Below are positions 30,900 to 43,944 of a stretch of 64,000 nucleotides of DNA, piece after piece. Each line of letters starts with the position of its first letter. Position 1 is the stretch's first letter. A program made the translations under genes and the position numbers. Source of the DNA: Plantago ovata. Lineage: Eukaryota > Streptophyta > Magnoliopsida > Lamiales > Plantaginaceae. Below the pieces are notes generated by a model. That model was given only the letters and a program-made list of their open reading frames with translations, ran no database searches and was not told the origin of the DNA. Location: contig CM051455.1 of assembly GCA_028274465.1 (NCBI GenBank), positions 113,931,547-113,995,546 on the forward strand, written 5' to 3'.

Positions 30900-33102
30900 C
30901 AGGCAGCTTCAATGCATTACCAGTAGATGCTAGAACACAAAGATGTGATTTGTTGCAAATCACAACGGAAAATGTACTCTCAAGAAAGTAATCAGCAAGA
31001 TATAATACATATATGAAACCAGAATCAATATGCTACACACACACCTGTTCACTACAGTTACTGAATTTTATCAAGCTTCAATTGCTTGTATCAAACATTT
31101 TATTTGGCTTGCTTTCTGTTGTGGGTAGAGCGGGCCCAATATCAATGTGTCACTGATATATGCCTCTAACCAAAACAAGTTATCCGTACGCAGCTTCAGG
31201 TTCCAAATCAGTTACTACTCTTTCTTCAATTTCAGTAAACATGTCCTTATCCCATCTCTTTACAGCATTACGAATCTCAACTGGAGTATCAGGTACAGTT
31301 CAGCAAGCTTTGAGAAACCTGACCTGTAGATAATTATCAAGCCAGAATCACACCTCAGTTTGTGAACAGCTTATCTGAATAATCCATTAGTTCATGCATA
31401 CAATTTACACTAGCATCCTTTTTCAATACAAATAATAATTGAATATAGAAGAGTAAATCCGGAGTAGTATTTTAGTAGTCATATTTAAAAGCAAGCAATA
31501 TCACAGTGTTTTGAATGGAAACAGAATTTAAACATATATCACAAAATTTTGGGCATAATTAGCTAAGGATCAGATAAAATAGAATATACTGTCCAGCTAT
31601 GAACTAATCCTGAAATTGATCATCTTGAATAAGGTTGGACATCACATTACAAGAGAAAATTACATAGTGCAAAGGTTTCTGACGAAGTGTAGGGGCTTCA
31701 ACATTGAATTTTAAGCTTTGGGAGAATTTAACCACAGAGAACTACAAGAATCAACATTAGCTTTTCTGCATGCTCCCTAGCAGGGAGGGTAACAATCTAA
31801 CACCGGATAACATAAGTGAAAAGTATCGACTTAAGGCAATCGAAGATGCATCACAACTTAAAGGAGCATTATAAATTCAGAAGTGAAACTAAATTCTCAA
31901 CTTCCCGATTCAACTATGGGGACTTCCCAAAACTGCAGAAATACTGGGATTTACGTTTCAATACAATCCACAGCTTACTTCCAAAAATTACAATCGCCCA
32001 AAGAAGAAACTGATTCATCAGAAGGCATATAACACTTATAATGGAGCTACAGTCTGCAATGAAGCTAACCTTACTGCCACTACAGCAACATCACTAAAGG
32101 TAAAAATTTCATAATGAACCAAATAACTAATGATGCTAGCTAAAACAAGAAGTGCATGATTAACAAAACAAAGCGATATGAAACTGCCAGCCGCAAGACA
32201 ACATTCAACCAAACCGGAAACCAAAAACTAACTACACACCTCATCCTCCAGTGCATTAAATTCACGCTCTTCAGGCGGCAACAGATGCACAGATTCCTCA
32301 TCCCTTCGTAGCTATCCGTCCTTCCATTTGCAAGAAAACAAAGTCACATTAAGTACACCATCAAAATGTTCACCAAACACATGATCAAACAATTTCCTTG
32401 CAGGAAGAAATGCAAACAGATACCAGCTAGCCAAATGCATCCTACAAACCAGTTGAACAAGGCAAAGTAGAGAAGAAACCGATAAATGAAGAACAAACCT
32501 AACCTAATCGATATAAATGGAGTTAGCTACAGACCTAACCTAATCAGCAGGAAATTGAATCAACTACCACCCTCACATAATCAACAGAAAATGGATTTAA
32601 CTGAAGACCAGTATAGAATCAACCTGTCCGCCAATCAATTGGGGAACGGTGAAGCTTCAATTTGATCCTTAGAAAATCCAATTCGACCGTGCAGAATTGC
32701 TGAATATTACGGAAGAGAAGATCAGTGAGGAATTGGAATGATAACAAAGATCCGCACTGTGATGGATTTTGATTTTGGTCTAGGGTTTAGGTTCGTAGCC
32801 ATTGTCAAGCTCTGAGAGCTTTGATTCGATCGATATGGTTGAAATTGACGATCTGTTTCTCTTTTGGGTTTCCAAATGAGTAGATGCTATTCATTTTGCA
32901 AATCAGTTTAAGTTAGTCATAACTACAGATAAACCGCCGAAAATTAATACAGGTGTCCCTATAGGTGGATATAGTGATGCTTTTCATCAAGTGTGACATT
33001 TGATAGTCTAATTAGAAGGGTTTTATTGTAGTGACATAACAGTCAATCTTCCAAACCCACCAAATTCAACAACATAACACACCTGAATTTCAAAACAGTA
33101 TA
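30900..33102 (-). other. Island with exon-like pieces of an unrecognised gene
   Basis: Three minus-strand pieces have splice-compatible ends: 31180-31323, ending EIRNAVKRWDKDMFTEIEER..AYG and a TAA but needing a 1-nt shift; 32240-32311 (72 nt, ...ATAG|CTACGA to GATGAG|GTGTGT, reading RRDEESVHLLPPEEREFNAL); and a leader-like piece 32802-32624 starting MATNLNPRP with donor CAG|GTTGAT. I do not recognise a family. They may be one decayed gene or unrelated; the rest of the stretch shows nothing. Confidence 0.3.
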
Positions 33103-33470
33103 TTACCATTTCTCCACTGCGTTGGTTTGAACTGATTCTGCATGCTTTTGTTCCAGTGTATCACTTCGTTCTTCAATAAAACCTCTCATTCTCATTACGC
33201 TGCATAATATCTCGCAGCTTATGTTGAACCTACAACAAATCAATTTTATTTGAGATTCTTTCACATTAGTTCAATATGCGAAAGATACGAAAACCTTACA
33301 GGAACAGAACTGTAGTGCATATACAGAACCAAATTAACCGACGTATCATCATTACCTTCATTTGATTGCCCTTGAATTGGAACCAGGACTTCACTTGCAA
33401 TCGGCGCTTCCCAACTTGGGAAAAGTTCTCTTTATTGATTCTCACTAGGACTAGGATACTCTTTGACAAC
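33103..33470 (-). pseudogene. HD-Zip class IV homeodomain/zipper relic
   Basis: Two minus-strand exons. Exon 33470-33356 reads VVKEYPSPSENQ, then after a 1-nt insertion KENFSQVGKRRLQVKSWFQF, then KGNQMK. It aligns with homeodomain helices 2-3 of HD-Zip IV factors (KECPHPD.KQR, QVKFWFQN.RTQMK). The exon ends exactly at QMK|GTAATG, a known intron position in this family. Exon 33229-33103 follows acceptor TTGTAG and reads VQHKLRDIMQRNENERF, like the start of the zipper (AQHERHEN..L). A stop and substitutions of conserved Asn/Arg in helix 3 show it is dead. No START domain is present. Confidence 0.6.
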
Positions 33471-34747
33471 CTGCATTATTACATGTTTTACACAAAACGT
33501 TCAAATAACGCTTAATTAATAATCACAATCTAGGTACCAGGGAAAGAAAAGAAGAAGAAAAAGGAAAACGATTTGACAACACCTTCATTCTTTCTAGCAA
33601 TTTTATGCTGAGCTTTGTTTATCTTATCAGCTTCTTGAGAAATAAATGGATATTGGTAAATGTATTTACTAATATCTCAAAGTTTAAACAAGATTAGATA
33701 TGTACAGTCAAACTAATATATACCTAAGATGTGAAAATAAAGAAACAGATTTATAATTTGGGCCAGGCGAAAAGGAAAATGTAACAACAGCTTTGGGACG
33801 AAGTATGATTAGGTGTTGACAAGCATCATTCCCATTAAGGTGCACCTACTGAATTCCGATGATGAAATTTTATAAAAAAAATTCAAAAATGAAATCTCGG
33901 GCAAGAAGAAACAAGGGCTCACAAAGTAATAGCAAAGCTGGTTTGTGAGTAAATGCATTTTATCAAATTTCACAGCTTACATGTTCTCGGTTTCCATGTA
34001 CGAACAGCGATTAAAATTAGTCGGTACTTTGCTCATCGCCAATTACTATTCAGAAACACATAATAGGAACAGAAACAAAAACACCTACTTGTAGCCAAGG
34101 AAGAAAACTCATATACCCAATTTCAACCGGATACATAAAACACAGAAAACAAAAATCAGAACATGAGTCACACAAGCAAGCAGAATTATTTCAATAGTGT
34201 GAACAATTTTAACAAACATCATATAACAAAATTAGTATGACTGGTCGATTAGAGCTGAAACTGGTGTACACACCAAATGAGCAAGAGATGCAGAGAGCAA
34301 AGCCCTATAGCTCCATAAAAATCTTTATAAAAAAATAAAAAAGGAATGGGGTATTTGTGAAAATGATTTTGGAGCTAGCTTCAGCTTAATAGATCCCGTC
34401 TGATATTTCATTGTGATTGGTGCATTAAATGGGCGACAAGCACGCATTACGTATACATATACAGCATTATGGCCAAACCACATTACATAAATTTCTTTAT
34501 TTGAGCTTTTTCCTTTATTATGTGCGTGTTTGTTACTGTCCTACAGGTGTGAGCATGGGGACATTAAGGTTTGCCAAGGAAATTTTGTAATGAAGCCAGC
34601 ATTTACATAAAGTTGAATTAACCACACAACTACAAAGATCAATAGCGTATACAAATTAGGCACAATAACACACCTAGTAATATATCCATGCAAGAATATG
34701 ACTGAATACAGATGTAAGCTTCAAATAAAAAACTAACATTCTGCCTC
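33471..34747. other. Non-coding, no gene seen
   Basis: AT-rich sequence; no convincing frame, repeat or RNA gene. Confidence 0.4.
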
Positions 34748-35244
34748 GTCACAAAAGAGATGCGGACCAGTACAAGCCACTGGCGAGCATGGCTGGAATC
34801 ATGCGTCAAATCCTCCCACCGGAGGCTAGAATCTCCAGTGATACAAAAGAGACCGTTCAAAAGTGCAGGTCCGAATTCTGCAAGAAGGACCAGTGCATGC
34901 CATTTGCGAGAATTGGTAGAATGATGCGTCAAATCCTCCCACAGGAGGCTAGAATCTCTGACGTTGCGAAAGAGACCGTTCAAGAGTGGATGCCCAAATT
35001 CTAAAAGGTCACACGAAAGAGATGCAGACCAGTGCATGCCATTTGCGAGAATTGCTAGAATCACGATTGAAATATTAACTCCCTGCAAAAGAGACCGTTC
35101 AAGAGTGCATGCCCAAATTCTACAAGGAGGTCACGAAAGAGATGCAGACCAGTGCATGCCATTTGCGAGAATTGCTAGAATCGCGATTGACATATTAACT
35201 CCCTGCAAAAGAGACTGTTCAAGAGTGCATGCCCAGACTCTTGT
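34748..35244 (+). pseudogene. Four tandem fragments of an NF-YB histone fold
   Basis: Four units of about 115-138 bp: 34748-34885, 34887-35008, 35009-35130, 35131-35244. Units 1-2 share a 71-codon frame from ATG 34789, reading MAGIMRQILPPEARISSDTK and DQCMPFARIGRMMRQILPQE. This matches the NF-YB core (D.YMPIANV.RIMR..LP..AKIS.DAKETVQECVSEF). Units 3-4 keep DQCMPFARIARI, lose the middle of helix 1-loop 1, and regain AKETVQECMPKF in another frame. NF-YB binds CCAAT boxes with NF-YC and NF-YA. The region after helix 2 is absent, so this is debris. Confidence 0.6.
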
Positions 35245-36779
35245 CTAAGTGGCTTCACTAGGCTCTTTTGTCAATGTCTGTAAGATATGAAAGAGATAAA
35301 CAAGTTTTATTAAGAATAGATAAACATAATATTATTCACACACTATGATAAATAACAAATAGTAGTACTGAATTTCTAAAACATTAGATATATATTTAAC
35401 ATGTTTTCCGATCCCTAAACTATTTAAATTGTATCACATACATGATCGACAGCGATATAACTTATAGATCTAATAACGTAATAACATATCAATTTGCAAA
35501 TCAAATAAAAATCATCTAATTTAACATTTGGACAGGATTTAATTATGCAAACAAGTAACAAATCATACCCTAGCATAATCTAGGCTAAAAAGAGACCGTG
35601 AATGTCTAGATTCTGCAGAAACTCTTACGTCGAATCAGTTCATACCAAATCAAATCGACTAATAACTCGTAAATCAAATCGAACTAATAACTCGTAAATC
35701 AAAATGAATTGATACAAACGTATATCGTCTAATAGCTGTGATTTTGTTCATGGATCCACGAATAAGTCGTAAATCAAATCGAATTGATACAAAATGACAT
35801 GGATTAAGATAACAACTTACAGTGCTCTTTTCCAATTCCATCCATTCCCCGTCTGAGTTCAATCGGAGAGACACCGGAACCATCGGACTCATCGTCATCA
35901 TTCGCCGTCATGAGAAAGAGTGTTGTTTGAGGCGAAAGAAATTAGGGTTCGTACAGTATTTAAAGAATGGAAGGGTATTACTAATGTCAAATCAAATTTT
36001 CAAAAGTTATTCATAAATGTGATTTATAAAACCTAGATTAACTTGCAAATAATAATATATACTCTACTCTGGCATTATCAACGACCAAATTCGATGTATG
36101 GTCCTGAAAACAATTTTAAAACAATAAGTTATAATGTATCATATAGGTCCTAAATCATACTCATGGAAATGACGAACGTACATATTGGAGGTTTAGTTGC
36201 ACGGTCGACGGGAGCTCCCCCGAGAAGGTCTAGAGAGCTTCCTCGAGCTTCGATCTTTTTGCTTTCATTTTTCAGTTTTTTTGTTTTTTTTTTTTTCATT
36301 TAATGAAGACGTTTTAGATTTTTAACCCTTTGCCAAATAGTTGTCGTTTTAGACCGACAACGGCCGCACGTATACTGCTATCTCTTTTTTTATTGAGAGT
36401 GGTAAAAAAAAAATCATGGCAACAAATTTTAGAGAAATTCATGACGCTAAATATTCAGACTGAGCGACAGGTTGAAGAAGATGAAGAGACGTGAGTAGTA
36501 ATACTGAAAGAATCTCTCTTTATTATTAATCTGAAAAAGAATATGTATTATTTTATTAATCCCAAGTAATTAGAGGCATGATCACATAGGTCTCCATTAC
36601 GCATTTTTGATTTGTGTGAATAGTTCCAAACGACAAATATATGTGATAGGAGGGAGTAATTATTAGAAAATTACTGAGAGGGTAATTTCGTGCAGTAAAG
36701 ACGACTTACGACGCTCCCGGATTAACAATAAAATGGACGAACTAGAAAAGGACAAACACAACAATGCCTTCCCCTAAAA
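35245..36779. other. Mostly non-coding; one first-exon-like piece
   Basis: Minus-strand 35911-35821 starts at ATG (MTANDDDESDGSGVSPIELR), covers 30 codons plus one base, and ends at a strong donor ACT|GTAAGT. Upstream is a leader GAACCCTAATTTC and a TTTAAATA box, as in plant promoters. No downstream exon could be matched, and I do not recognise the protein. The rest is AT-rich; a Stowaway-like end word GGAGGGAGTA occurs near 36650. Confidence 0.35.
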
Positions 36780-38062
36780 ATTGAATTGTCCTCAAGGTAG
36801 TACAAAATTAAGAAATTGAATTTTCATCACAAATACTCGTTCCCAAGTTACATCTTCAGGCAACAAATTACTCCAATGAACTAGGACTTCTTTTTCCATT
36901 TTATTGCGCACCTTGATTGTTCTGGAGTTTAATACAACTACTGGATAAACTCGGGGACAACCTTTTGATCTACCTCAAGAAGAACAAGATTGGGACTATA
37001 TATGTTCTTGATTTTCCCTTTAAGCAAGGATACCTGGAACACGTCATGCATTCTCAATCCTGGAGGAAGTTGTAGCTGATACGCCACATGACCAATAAGT
37101 TTTGTAATCTGATAAGGACCAAATATTTTATGGAAAACTTTTTTGGCCTCCTCAACAATGTATTTCCATGCCTGAACGGTTGTATCTTTAAAAACACTCA
37201 GTCTCCCACATTAAACGACCTTTCCATACGCTTAGAATTAGCATACAATTTCATACGCTCTTGAGCTTGTGTCAGATTCTCCCTAAGCACTTGAACCATC
37301 TGGTGTTGTTCCTGTATAATCCTTGAGCAGAAGAACATGTTGTTTGTAGATAAGGGCCTATTGATAGTTTAGGAGCTTCATATCCATACGACGCCTTGAA
37401 TGGAGATACCTTGAGAGAATGATGGTAATGTGTTGTACCATCACTCCTAGTGCCAACCATTGGTTCCATTTCTTAGGGTGATTGTGTATCATACACTTCA
37501 AGTAGGTTTCATGGCATCGATTGACTCGTTCAGTTTGCCCATCAGACTGAGGATGGTGTGTTGTACTCATGTAGAGTTTAGTCCCTGCATCTTAAAAAAT
37601 TCTTTTAAGAAGGAGCTCTGAAATGCAACATCTCTATCACTAACAATGGACTCTGGGACTCCATGTAACTTGTAGATTTGCTATAGGTATTTATCAGCCA
37701 GCTGTTCCACAGAATATGGGTGTGATAAAGAGATGATATGTGCATATTTAATTCGTCATTCTATCAACTATCACCCAAATAACATCCTTGCCATCGGATT
37801 TAAGTAGCCCCGTGATGAAATCCCAAGAAATATGTGTCCATGGTGCACAAAGTATTTCTGAAGGTTGAAGAAGGCATGGGGTTTCCACTGACTCGTCCTT
37901 ACATTGTTTACACATGTCACAACCCAAGATATATTTCGCAAAGTCTCTCGTCATGCCCTTCCAATAGAAAGGAGCCTTGGCCATCAGATAGCTACTATGA
38001 AGACCTCCTGTTAGAGTAGGAACTGTGGTGTTATAGCTTGTGTTGTTCAAACACTGTGTCAT
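36780..38062 (-). pseudogene. Gypsy integrase relic
   Basis: On the minus strand: GGLHSSYLMAKAPFYWKGM with C-x2-C (GCDMCKQC) from the integrase zinc region, APWTHISWDFITGL and VIWVIVDRMTN from the catalytic core (first Asp), then [16 protein letters not shown] from its end, and [16 protein letters not shown]. Stops and shifts break it. It belongs with the RT-RNase H pieces at 38930-40143, from which the 38063-38929 block separates it. Confidence 0.75.
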
Positions 38063-38929
38063 TATTATTATATTATTATAACACTGTGTTGTGTTAACAA
38101 CATCTATGTGTTATGATAACACACACTATAACACGATATCACAATTTTTATAAATACGATTGGGATTTTAATTAGTTTTGCTTCTTTATTAACATAATTG
38201 GTTCCACGATTTTGGTTATTATTGATGTGCATATATGTCTTGGAAAACGATGGAATCAAACAAAGAAAAGTCCTTGAATAGTTGGGTCGATAAAAGAAAA
38301 GAATCAAAGAAGAGTTTCAAGATTTTAGATCTGGACAATGGTTCATGATAAGGGAAGATCTCCATAATATGTTGACTTGATGAGCACGTCTCAGTTAATA
38401 AAAGATCTGTTGGAGACGCGTTCATACCAAAGTGAAGAACATCTTGCAGACTCTCCACAACAGTATATATATGGAGAGAGTTCGACTTCACGACTAAGAA
38501 CGACCCGAGAGTTAATTAGCAGATGTTCCATATGGTTATTCTGTAGTATTTCACAAGCTTTATAGTTTAGCTATGTTGTATCTCTTATTCAGTTTTAGGT
38601 TTAGACTTGTCAAGTTCGTTTAAGTTCTTCCTGTGTTACGCTAGTATTATAGATCGAGGTATTTCATACATTGTAATATTTTCCCCTAGTGATTAGCCAT
38701 TGTGCTCCAGGTTAAGAATCTTACTCATAAAAGATTTCTTTGCTGGTTCTTTACTTTCCTCTGTATTTGTTTTCATTTTATAATCTCTGAAAGTCGTGTG
38801 TGAACTGTGTTCTCCACATAGATATCCACATAAGTGATTATGTTCTAGTATTACAGTTAAAGTTAGATCATTTATGTCCTAGTCAAAGTTCAAGTTAGAT
38901 CATTTACTACTCTCCCCCTCCCATGGCAG
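38063..38929. repeat. LTR-like non-coding block between RNase H and integrase, right copy
   Basis: From 38336 it matches 26817-27380. It adds 38089-38335 (TGTTAACAACATC..ATAACACACACTATAACACG), missing from the left copy. The junction with the RNase H side is the same in both copies (GTTCAAGTTAGATCATT, then CCTCCCATGGCAG), so the insertion predates the duplication. Orientation of the parent element is not certain. Confidence 0.45.
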
Positions 38930-40143
38930 AAGAATGGATAATATGCATGATTCTGGGCTGATTTTGAGTAATACTTGAGCAAACCAGTTCTGAAATTCCT
39001 CATCCCCTTCATAACTAGACCTTATTTCGTCTACCCAACTGGTTGTAAAGAGTAACCAAGTGGGCATGGTCACGTTTTATGGCAGATTCCCTTCTTCTAG
39101 TGGAGACTGTCTGGACAGCATCAGCCACACTATCTCTTTCCCATGATTTTTTTCTATAGTGAACTTTGTATCCCATGGGCTTATATAAAACCACTTCTGT
39201 TGCAAACACATTCACTATCTTCTATTCTCCAAGTACTTAGGTTCATTGACCGTTCGAAATAATGAACGTAGCTCCAAATTAAGTCGCTCGACCATTTCCC
39301 AATAGTGCATAATTGCAACAATCCTTTTGATAGGTGCATAATGCTTGACTTCTCGGAGACAAGCTTGCTGAAGAACTATTGGTTTCCTTCCCTTGTCGCA
39401 GCACGACTCCAATCCCAGACATACAAGCATCTGTTTCTACATAAACTGGAACTTTGTTTGTAAAGCTTAGAAGGTGCTTCAATCATTTTCTTCTTTTAAA
39501 CCTCAAAGGCCAATGCGTTGCTTTCGCCCCAGTGACCTCTCCTAATGCCTGGCTCATAATAAGTATACGTGGCTTTGCTATACCACCATAGCCTTGTATG
39601 AACTCCTATAATAAACCTGTCAACCCAAGGAAAGCTCTCAATGCTCGTAATGTTGTGGGGACCGGCCAATCTACCATAGCCTTCACCTTTCTAGGTTAGT
39701 TGCCACACCATTTCCTCCAACTACATAACCCAGATAATCAATGTTATCCATGCCAAAGCCGCATTTAGATTTCTTGGTGTATAAATTATGCTCCCTGAGT
39801 AGCTGTAGCACCTGTTTGAAGTGACTGACATGCAAAGTCTGAGTTGGAATATATATTAAAATATCATAAAAAATACAAATACACATTTTCTAATCAAGGA
39901 AGCAAATATTTGATTCATCATCTTCTAAAACGTTGCTGGAGCGTTAGTCAAAACGAATGGCATCACTCTAAACTAGTACTGTCAATGGTGAGTGGCGAAG
40001 GCAGTCTTGCATTTGCCACTTTCCTTGAGCATAACTTGAAAATATCCCTGCCTCAAGTCCAATTTAGAAAATATAGTGGCCCCATTCAATTCTAACAACA
40101 AGCTAGTCTTATATCACCGGCATTGCGAATCTGTCCTTAATAG
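38930..40143 (-). pseudogene. Gypsy RT-RNase H relic, right copy
   Basis: It is homologous to 27381-28690 with its own breaks: RNase H (GIGVVLRQGK, SLSPRSQALCTY, QKDCCNYALL), then, upstream on the minus strand, RT (FYDILIYIPTQTLHVSHFKQ, KKSKCGFGMDNIDYLGYVVG). It keeps a stretch near 39480-39690 that the left copy has lost. It is cut at 40143 by copia element G. Confidence 0.72.
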
Positions 40144-41635
40144 TGTTAGGAATCTTGTAATTTTGATGAGCAATTAACCATGCTAAATTAAGTTTAGTTC
40201 AGTAACTAGTACTCTTAAGGTCCATAGGATTTTAGAATTTAAATGACATTGTAAAAGATGAACGTTTGCTGAAAGACTTAGTGTAGGTACTAGTTAGGTT
40301 CTTAAGCTTGCTGATGATGTACTTTGTTTACAAAAACAATCTATTGAAGACCTAGAACTGCTCAGAAAGTTGAAGACTTAGAAGATTTTTGAGAAAGGTA
40401 TGTACAAAGGCGCATGTTATATCTGAAAGTGAGAAACTCAGCAACCAGTCAGTTTAAGTGAAAATCTATATGATAGAGTAGGTTGAACTTTCTGAACTGA
40501 GTATGCTTACTTACTGATAACACATGTGACCTTCTTGCTGAATCACAACTGCATTTTGGCTCCAACGTTCACATTTAAAATTCAAAGAGCATTAAATGCT
40601 AAAGCACGCGCTCTGAAGATCTGAAGACTTTAAGACAAAAGAAGAAGTTGCTGAAAGTGACCTTACAGAAAGATAGTGACATCTCTTGGTTGAAGTCCCA
40701 GAATTCAAATTCAAACGGCTCCCTTGAGACACTATAAATAGAGGTCCTTAGGCTGAGTAGAAGGGTGTGTCAACAACGTGATCAAACTCTCACTTGTGCT
40801 TAAACAATCAAACCTTCTCTGCTCTCAAAACTGCCTATTGATCCGTTCCAAGACTTAAGCTTGAAACCAAAGCTACTTGTGAAGAAGTAGAACACTAAAT
40901 CTAAGAATTTAGTTAAGTGTTCTTTCCTCTAAACAAGAACAAGTCTTGACGCCAAGACACAGCATACTTGCTTACTGCAAAGTATTGTCAAGTTGAGTTT
41001 CACATATTACTTTTGTTAACTGAAAAGTTAATTCCAGTAATCTCATCCCAAACAACTCTAACTGATAAAAACCACCTTTAAGGCGTGTTTTTCAGGGGGA
41101 ACTAATCAGGTATAGTTTTGCTGATAAGTGTCCCAAGTTTGGTGAAGAACAATGTTATAGTTTTCTAGTTAGGTTGGAAACAAAGCTAGTGTGCCTAGGT
41201 TTCTGAGAATTCTAGTGTGTAGGTGTTGTATGGAGATTCATCATCTGACCTAGCGAATTCAGTCTTAGAAAGGATAAAGTGGATTAGTTGAGGGATTACG
41301 CCACCCTCAGATACCACTATAAAAGTGTTTGTGTGATTTACTTTACCGCATTTTACTTTCAGCAAGTTGTTTTGTTTACACTATTTTATTTGATCACTTG
41401 CTGAAACTGGTTCCCTTCAAAGCACTTATTGTAAAAGACTTCCGCACTCTGATTCTTAAGTATCAGCAAACTCATTACTAAAAAGTAATAAGTCTTTGTT
41501 GAGAAATTTAAGTACAAGCAACCTCATTACTGAAAAGTAATAAGTACTTGCTGAGAAAGTTTTTAGACACGAAAAAGTTTTAAAGACTTTGCACCCCCCC
41601 CTCTAGTCTTTACTTGTTGTCTAAAGGGACCAACA
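40144..41635 (+). mobile_element. 5' LTR of copia element G
   Basis: The LTR is 1492 bp with ends TGTTAGGAATC..GGGACCAACA. It inserted after CCTTAATAG of the gypsy relic; the same flank continues uninterrupted in the left copy (near 28370). The U5 end has the 50-bp unit twice (41458-41575). Confidence 0.85.
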
Positions 41636-41637
41636 AG

Positions 41638-41649
41638 TGGTATCAGAGC
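41638..41649 (+). other. Primer-binding site of copia G
   Basis: TGGTATCAGAGC, two bases after the LTR; initiator tRNA-Met type. Confidence 0.85.
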
Positions 41650-41744
41650 GAGGTTCTTTAACCTTCAGCACTGAACCTAGATCCCCTTAGGTGCTTTCCG
41701 TAAATCACTTTCACTTGATCTGTTGGTAGTTGTTTGCTGACAGG

Positions 41745-42707
41745 ATGTCTCTAGGAGATGCTCCCCAGCTGAAGCTGGAAAACTACGAGAAATGGCGAAA
41801 CAACATGATGCTACATCTTAAATCCATTAGTGATGAGATGATCACTGTCATTAATGATGGTCCACTCAAGATCACTGAGATTGTAAAATCATTTCCACAC
41901 ACCACAAAAGGCACAGATGGAGAAGACATACCTGGTGGTGGTCCAGTCGACACGATTGTGGATAAACCAAGAGAGGAATGAACTTCTGATGAAGCCAAAA
42001 GATTTCGTCTTGATGGCCAAGCAAGAAACATCATTATTCGGTCTACTCCAGACACCATACAGTGCAAACTGTGGGGTGCTAAGACTGCTAAAGAAGTTTG
42101 GAAGATGGTTCAAGATTTGTGTGTTGGATCTGACAAAACCAAGGAAAACAAACTTGAAGTGCTGAAGTTGAAGTTTCAGAATTTCAAACAAGGCGCTACT
42201 GAGTCACTAGAAGACTTGGATTTCAGATTCACAACTCTCATGAGTGAAATGGCTGCACTAGGTTATGAAAGTTTCTACTCAGATTCAGAGAAGGTGAAAA
42301 CCATCATAAGAAGTCTGAATCAAGAGTGGGTTCACCCTCAAAACTTCTACTACAACCAAGGAATGCCTAACATCACTCCTACTGAGTTGTTCTCTCACCT
42401 TGATGTTGTCAACTATGAGACAAAGCAAAGAGAAAATGTGTTCGCTGAAAAATCGCAAAACATTGCTCTTGCTGCAAAGCCTTCAACTTCTGAAAAGAAG
42501 GATGAAAAAGAGTCTGCTCATGAAAGTGCTCTAGCTGCTAGAAACATGAGGAATTCATCAGCAAGGAACTTGAAAGGCGAAAGGCAAAAGAGAAGTTGAA
42601 AAAGCATCTTGGCAACAACTATCAAAAGTACAAGCCTGAAGCTAGCTCGCTGAACAAGCAAGCTCAGCAAGCTACCGCTTCTGAAGAACCAGCAGTTGGA
42701 AATGAGT
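41745..42707 (+). pseudogene. Gag of copia element G, truncated
   Basis: It starts at ATG 41745 (MSLGDAPQLKLENYEKW). It has TGA at 41979-41981 where F has TGG, then continues in frame (KRFRLDGQARNIIIRST, WKMVQDLCVG, FSHLDVVNYETKQREN). A 1-nt loss near 42547 shifts the frame; the shifted frame is open to VGNE at 42707, just before the zinc knuckle, where a reversed copia LTR begins. It is the plus-strand sister of the F gag. Confidence 0.8.
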
Positions 42708-43944
42708 TTGCCGATACTTAACTTTCTCAGCAAGTTCTTATTACTTTTCAGTAATGAGTTTGCTGATACTTAAAAACAGAGTGTGGAAGTCTTTTATAAT
42801 AAGTGCTTTTTGTCAGAAAGCTAGTTTCAACAAGTAAACAGATTGACGGTGTAAAACAATGTAGTTTGCTGAAAGGTAAATGCAGGAATGTAAATCACAC
42901 AAGCACTTTTAGAGTGGTATCTGAGAGTGACGTAATCTCTCAACTAATCCACTTTGTCCTTTCTAGGACTGAATCCACTATGATAAGATATGAGGTTCCT
43001 TACAAATCCTATCGCTAATGATTCTCAGAAACCAAAGCACACTTGCCTTGTTTCCAACCTAAACTAGAGAACTAAACCTTGTTCTCCACCAAACCTGGGA
43101 CACTTAATCAGCAAAACTATGCTTGATTAATTCCCCCTGAATAAGGGTGTTTATCAGTTAGAGAGGTTTGGGATGAGATGACTTGAATATAACTTTGCAG
43201 CTATAACAAGTAATCTAAAGAAACACAACTTGTAATACTTTGCAGTAAGGAAGTTTGTTGTTTCTGGTGTCAATACTTGTTCTTGCTTAAAAGAAAGAAC
43301 ACTTAACTAATTTCTTAGCTTTCGCTGTTCTACTTCTTCACAAGTAGCTTTTGTTTCAAGCTTAAGTCTTGGAACGGATCAATAGGCAGTAAAGAGTAGA
43401 GAGGATTTGAGTGTTTAAAGTACAAGGGAGAGTTTGATCACGTTGTTGACACACACTTCTACTCAGCCTACGGTCTTCTATTTATAGTGTCTCAAGGGAG
43501 CCGTTTGAATTTCAAATTCTAAGGCTTGTACCTTAAGATGTCACTATCTTGCTTTTTTACTTTCAACAACGCTCTTCATTTGTCTTCTTGTCTTCATGTT
43601 CTTCGCGTGCTAACTTTGCATTTAATGTTCTTTTGAATCAAATTCAAATATGAACGTTGGAGCCAAAATGCAAGTACTCTTCATCAAGAAGGTCACATAT
43701 GTTGTCAGCAAGTGGTCAGTCTCAGTTTCAGCAAGCACAACCTACTCTGTCATATAGATTTTCACTTATGCAAGCCGTTGATGAAAATCTCAATTTCTGA
43801 AGCAACATGTGCCTTTGTAGATACCTTTCTCAGAAATCTTCTAAGTCTTCAGTCTTCGAATCTTCAACTTTCTGAGCGGTTCTAGGTCTTCAATAGTTTA
43901 TTTGTAAAAACAAAGTACATCATCAGCAAGCTTAAGAACCTAAC

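Noticed and set aside
34639..35088. 149-codon minus-strand frame
   Set aside because: It is the antisense of the NF-YB tandem fragments; its residues follow the repeat and show no family.
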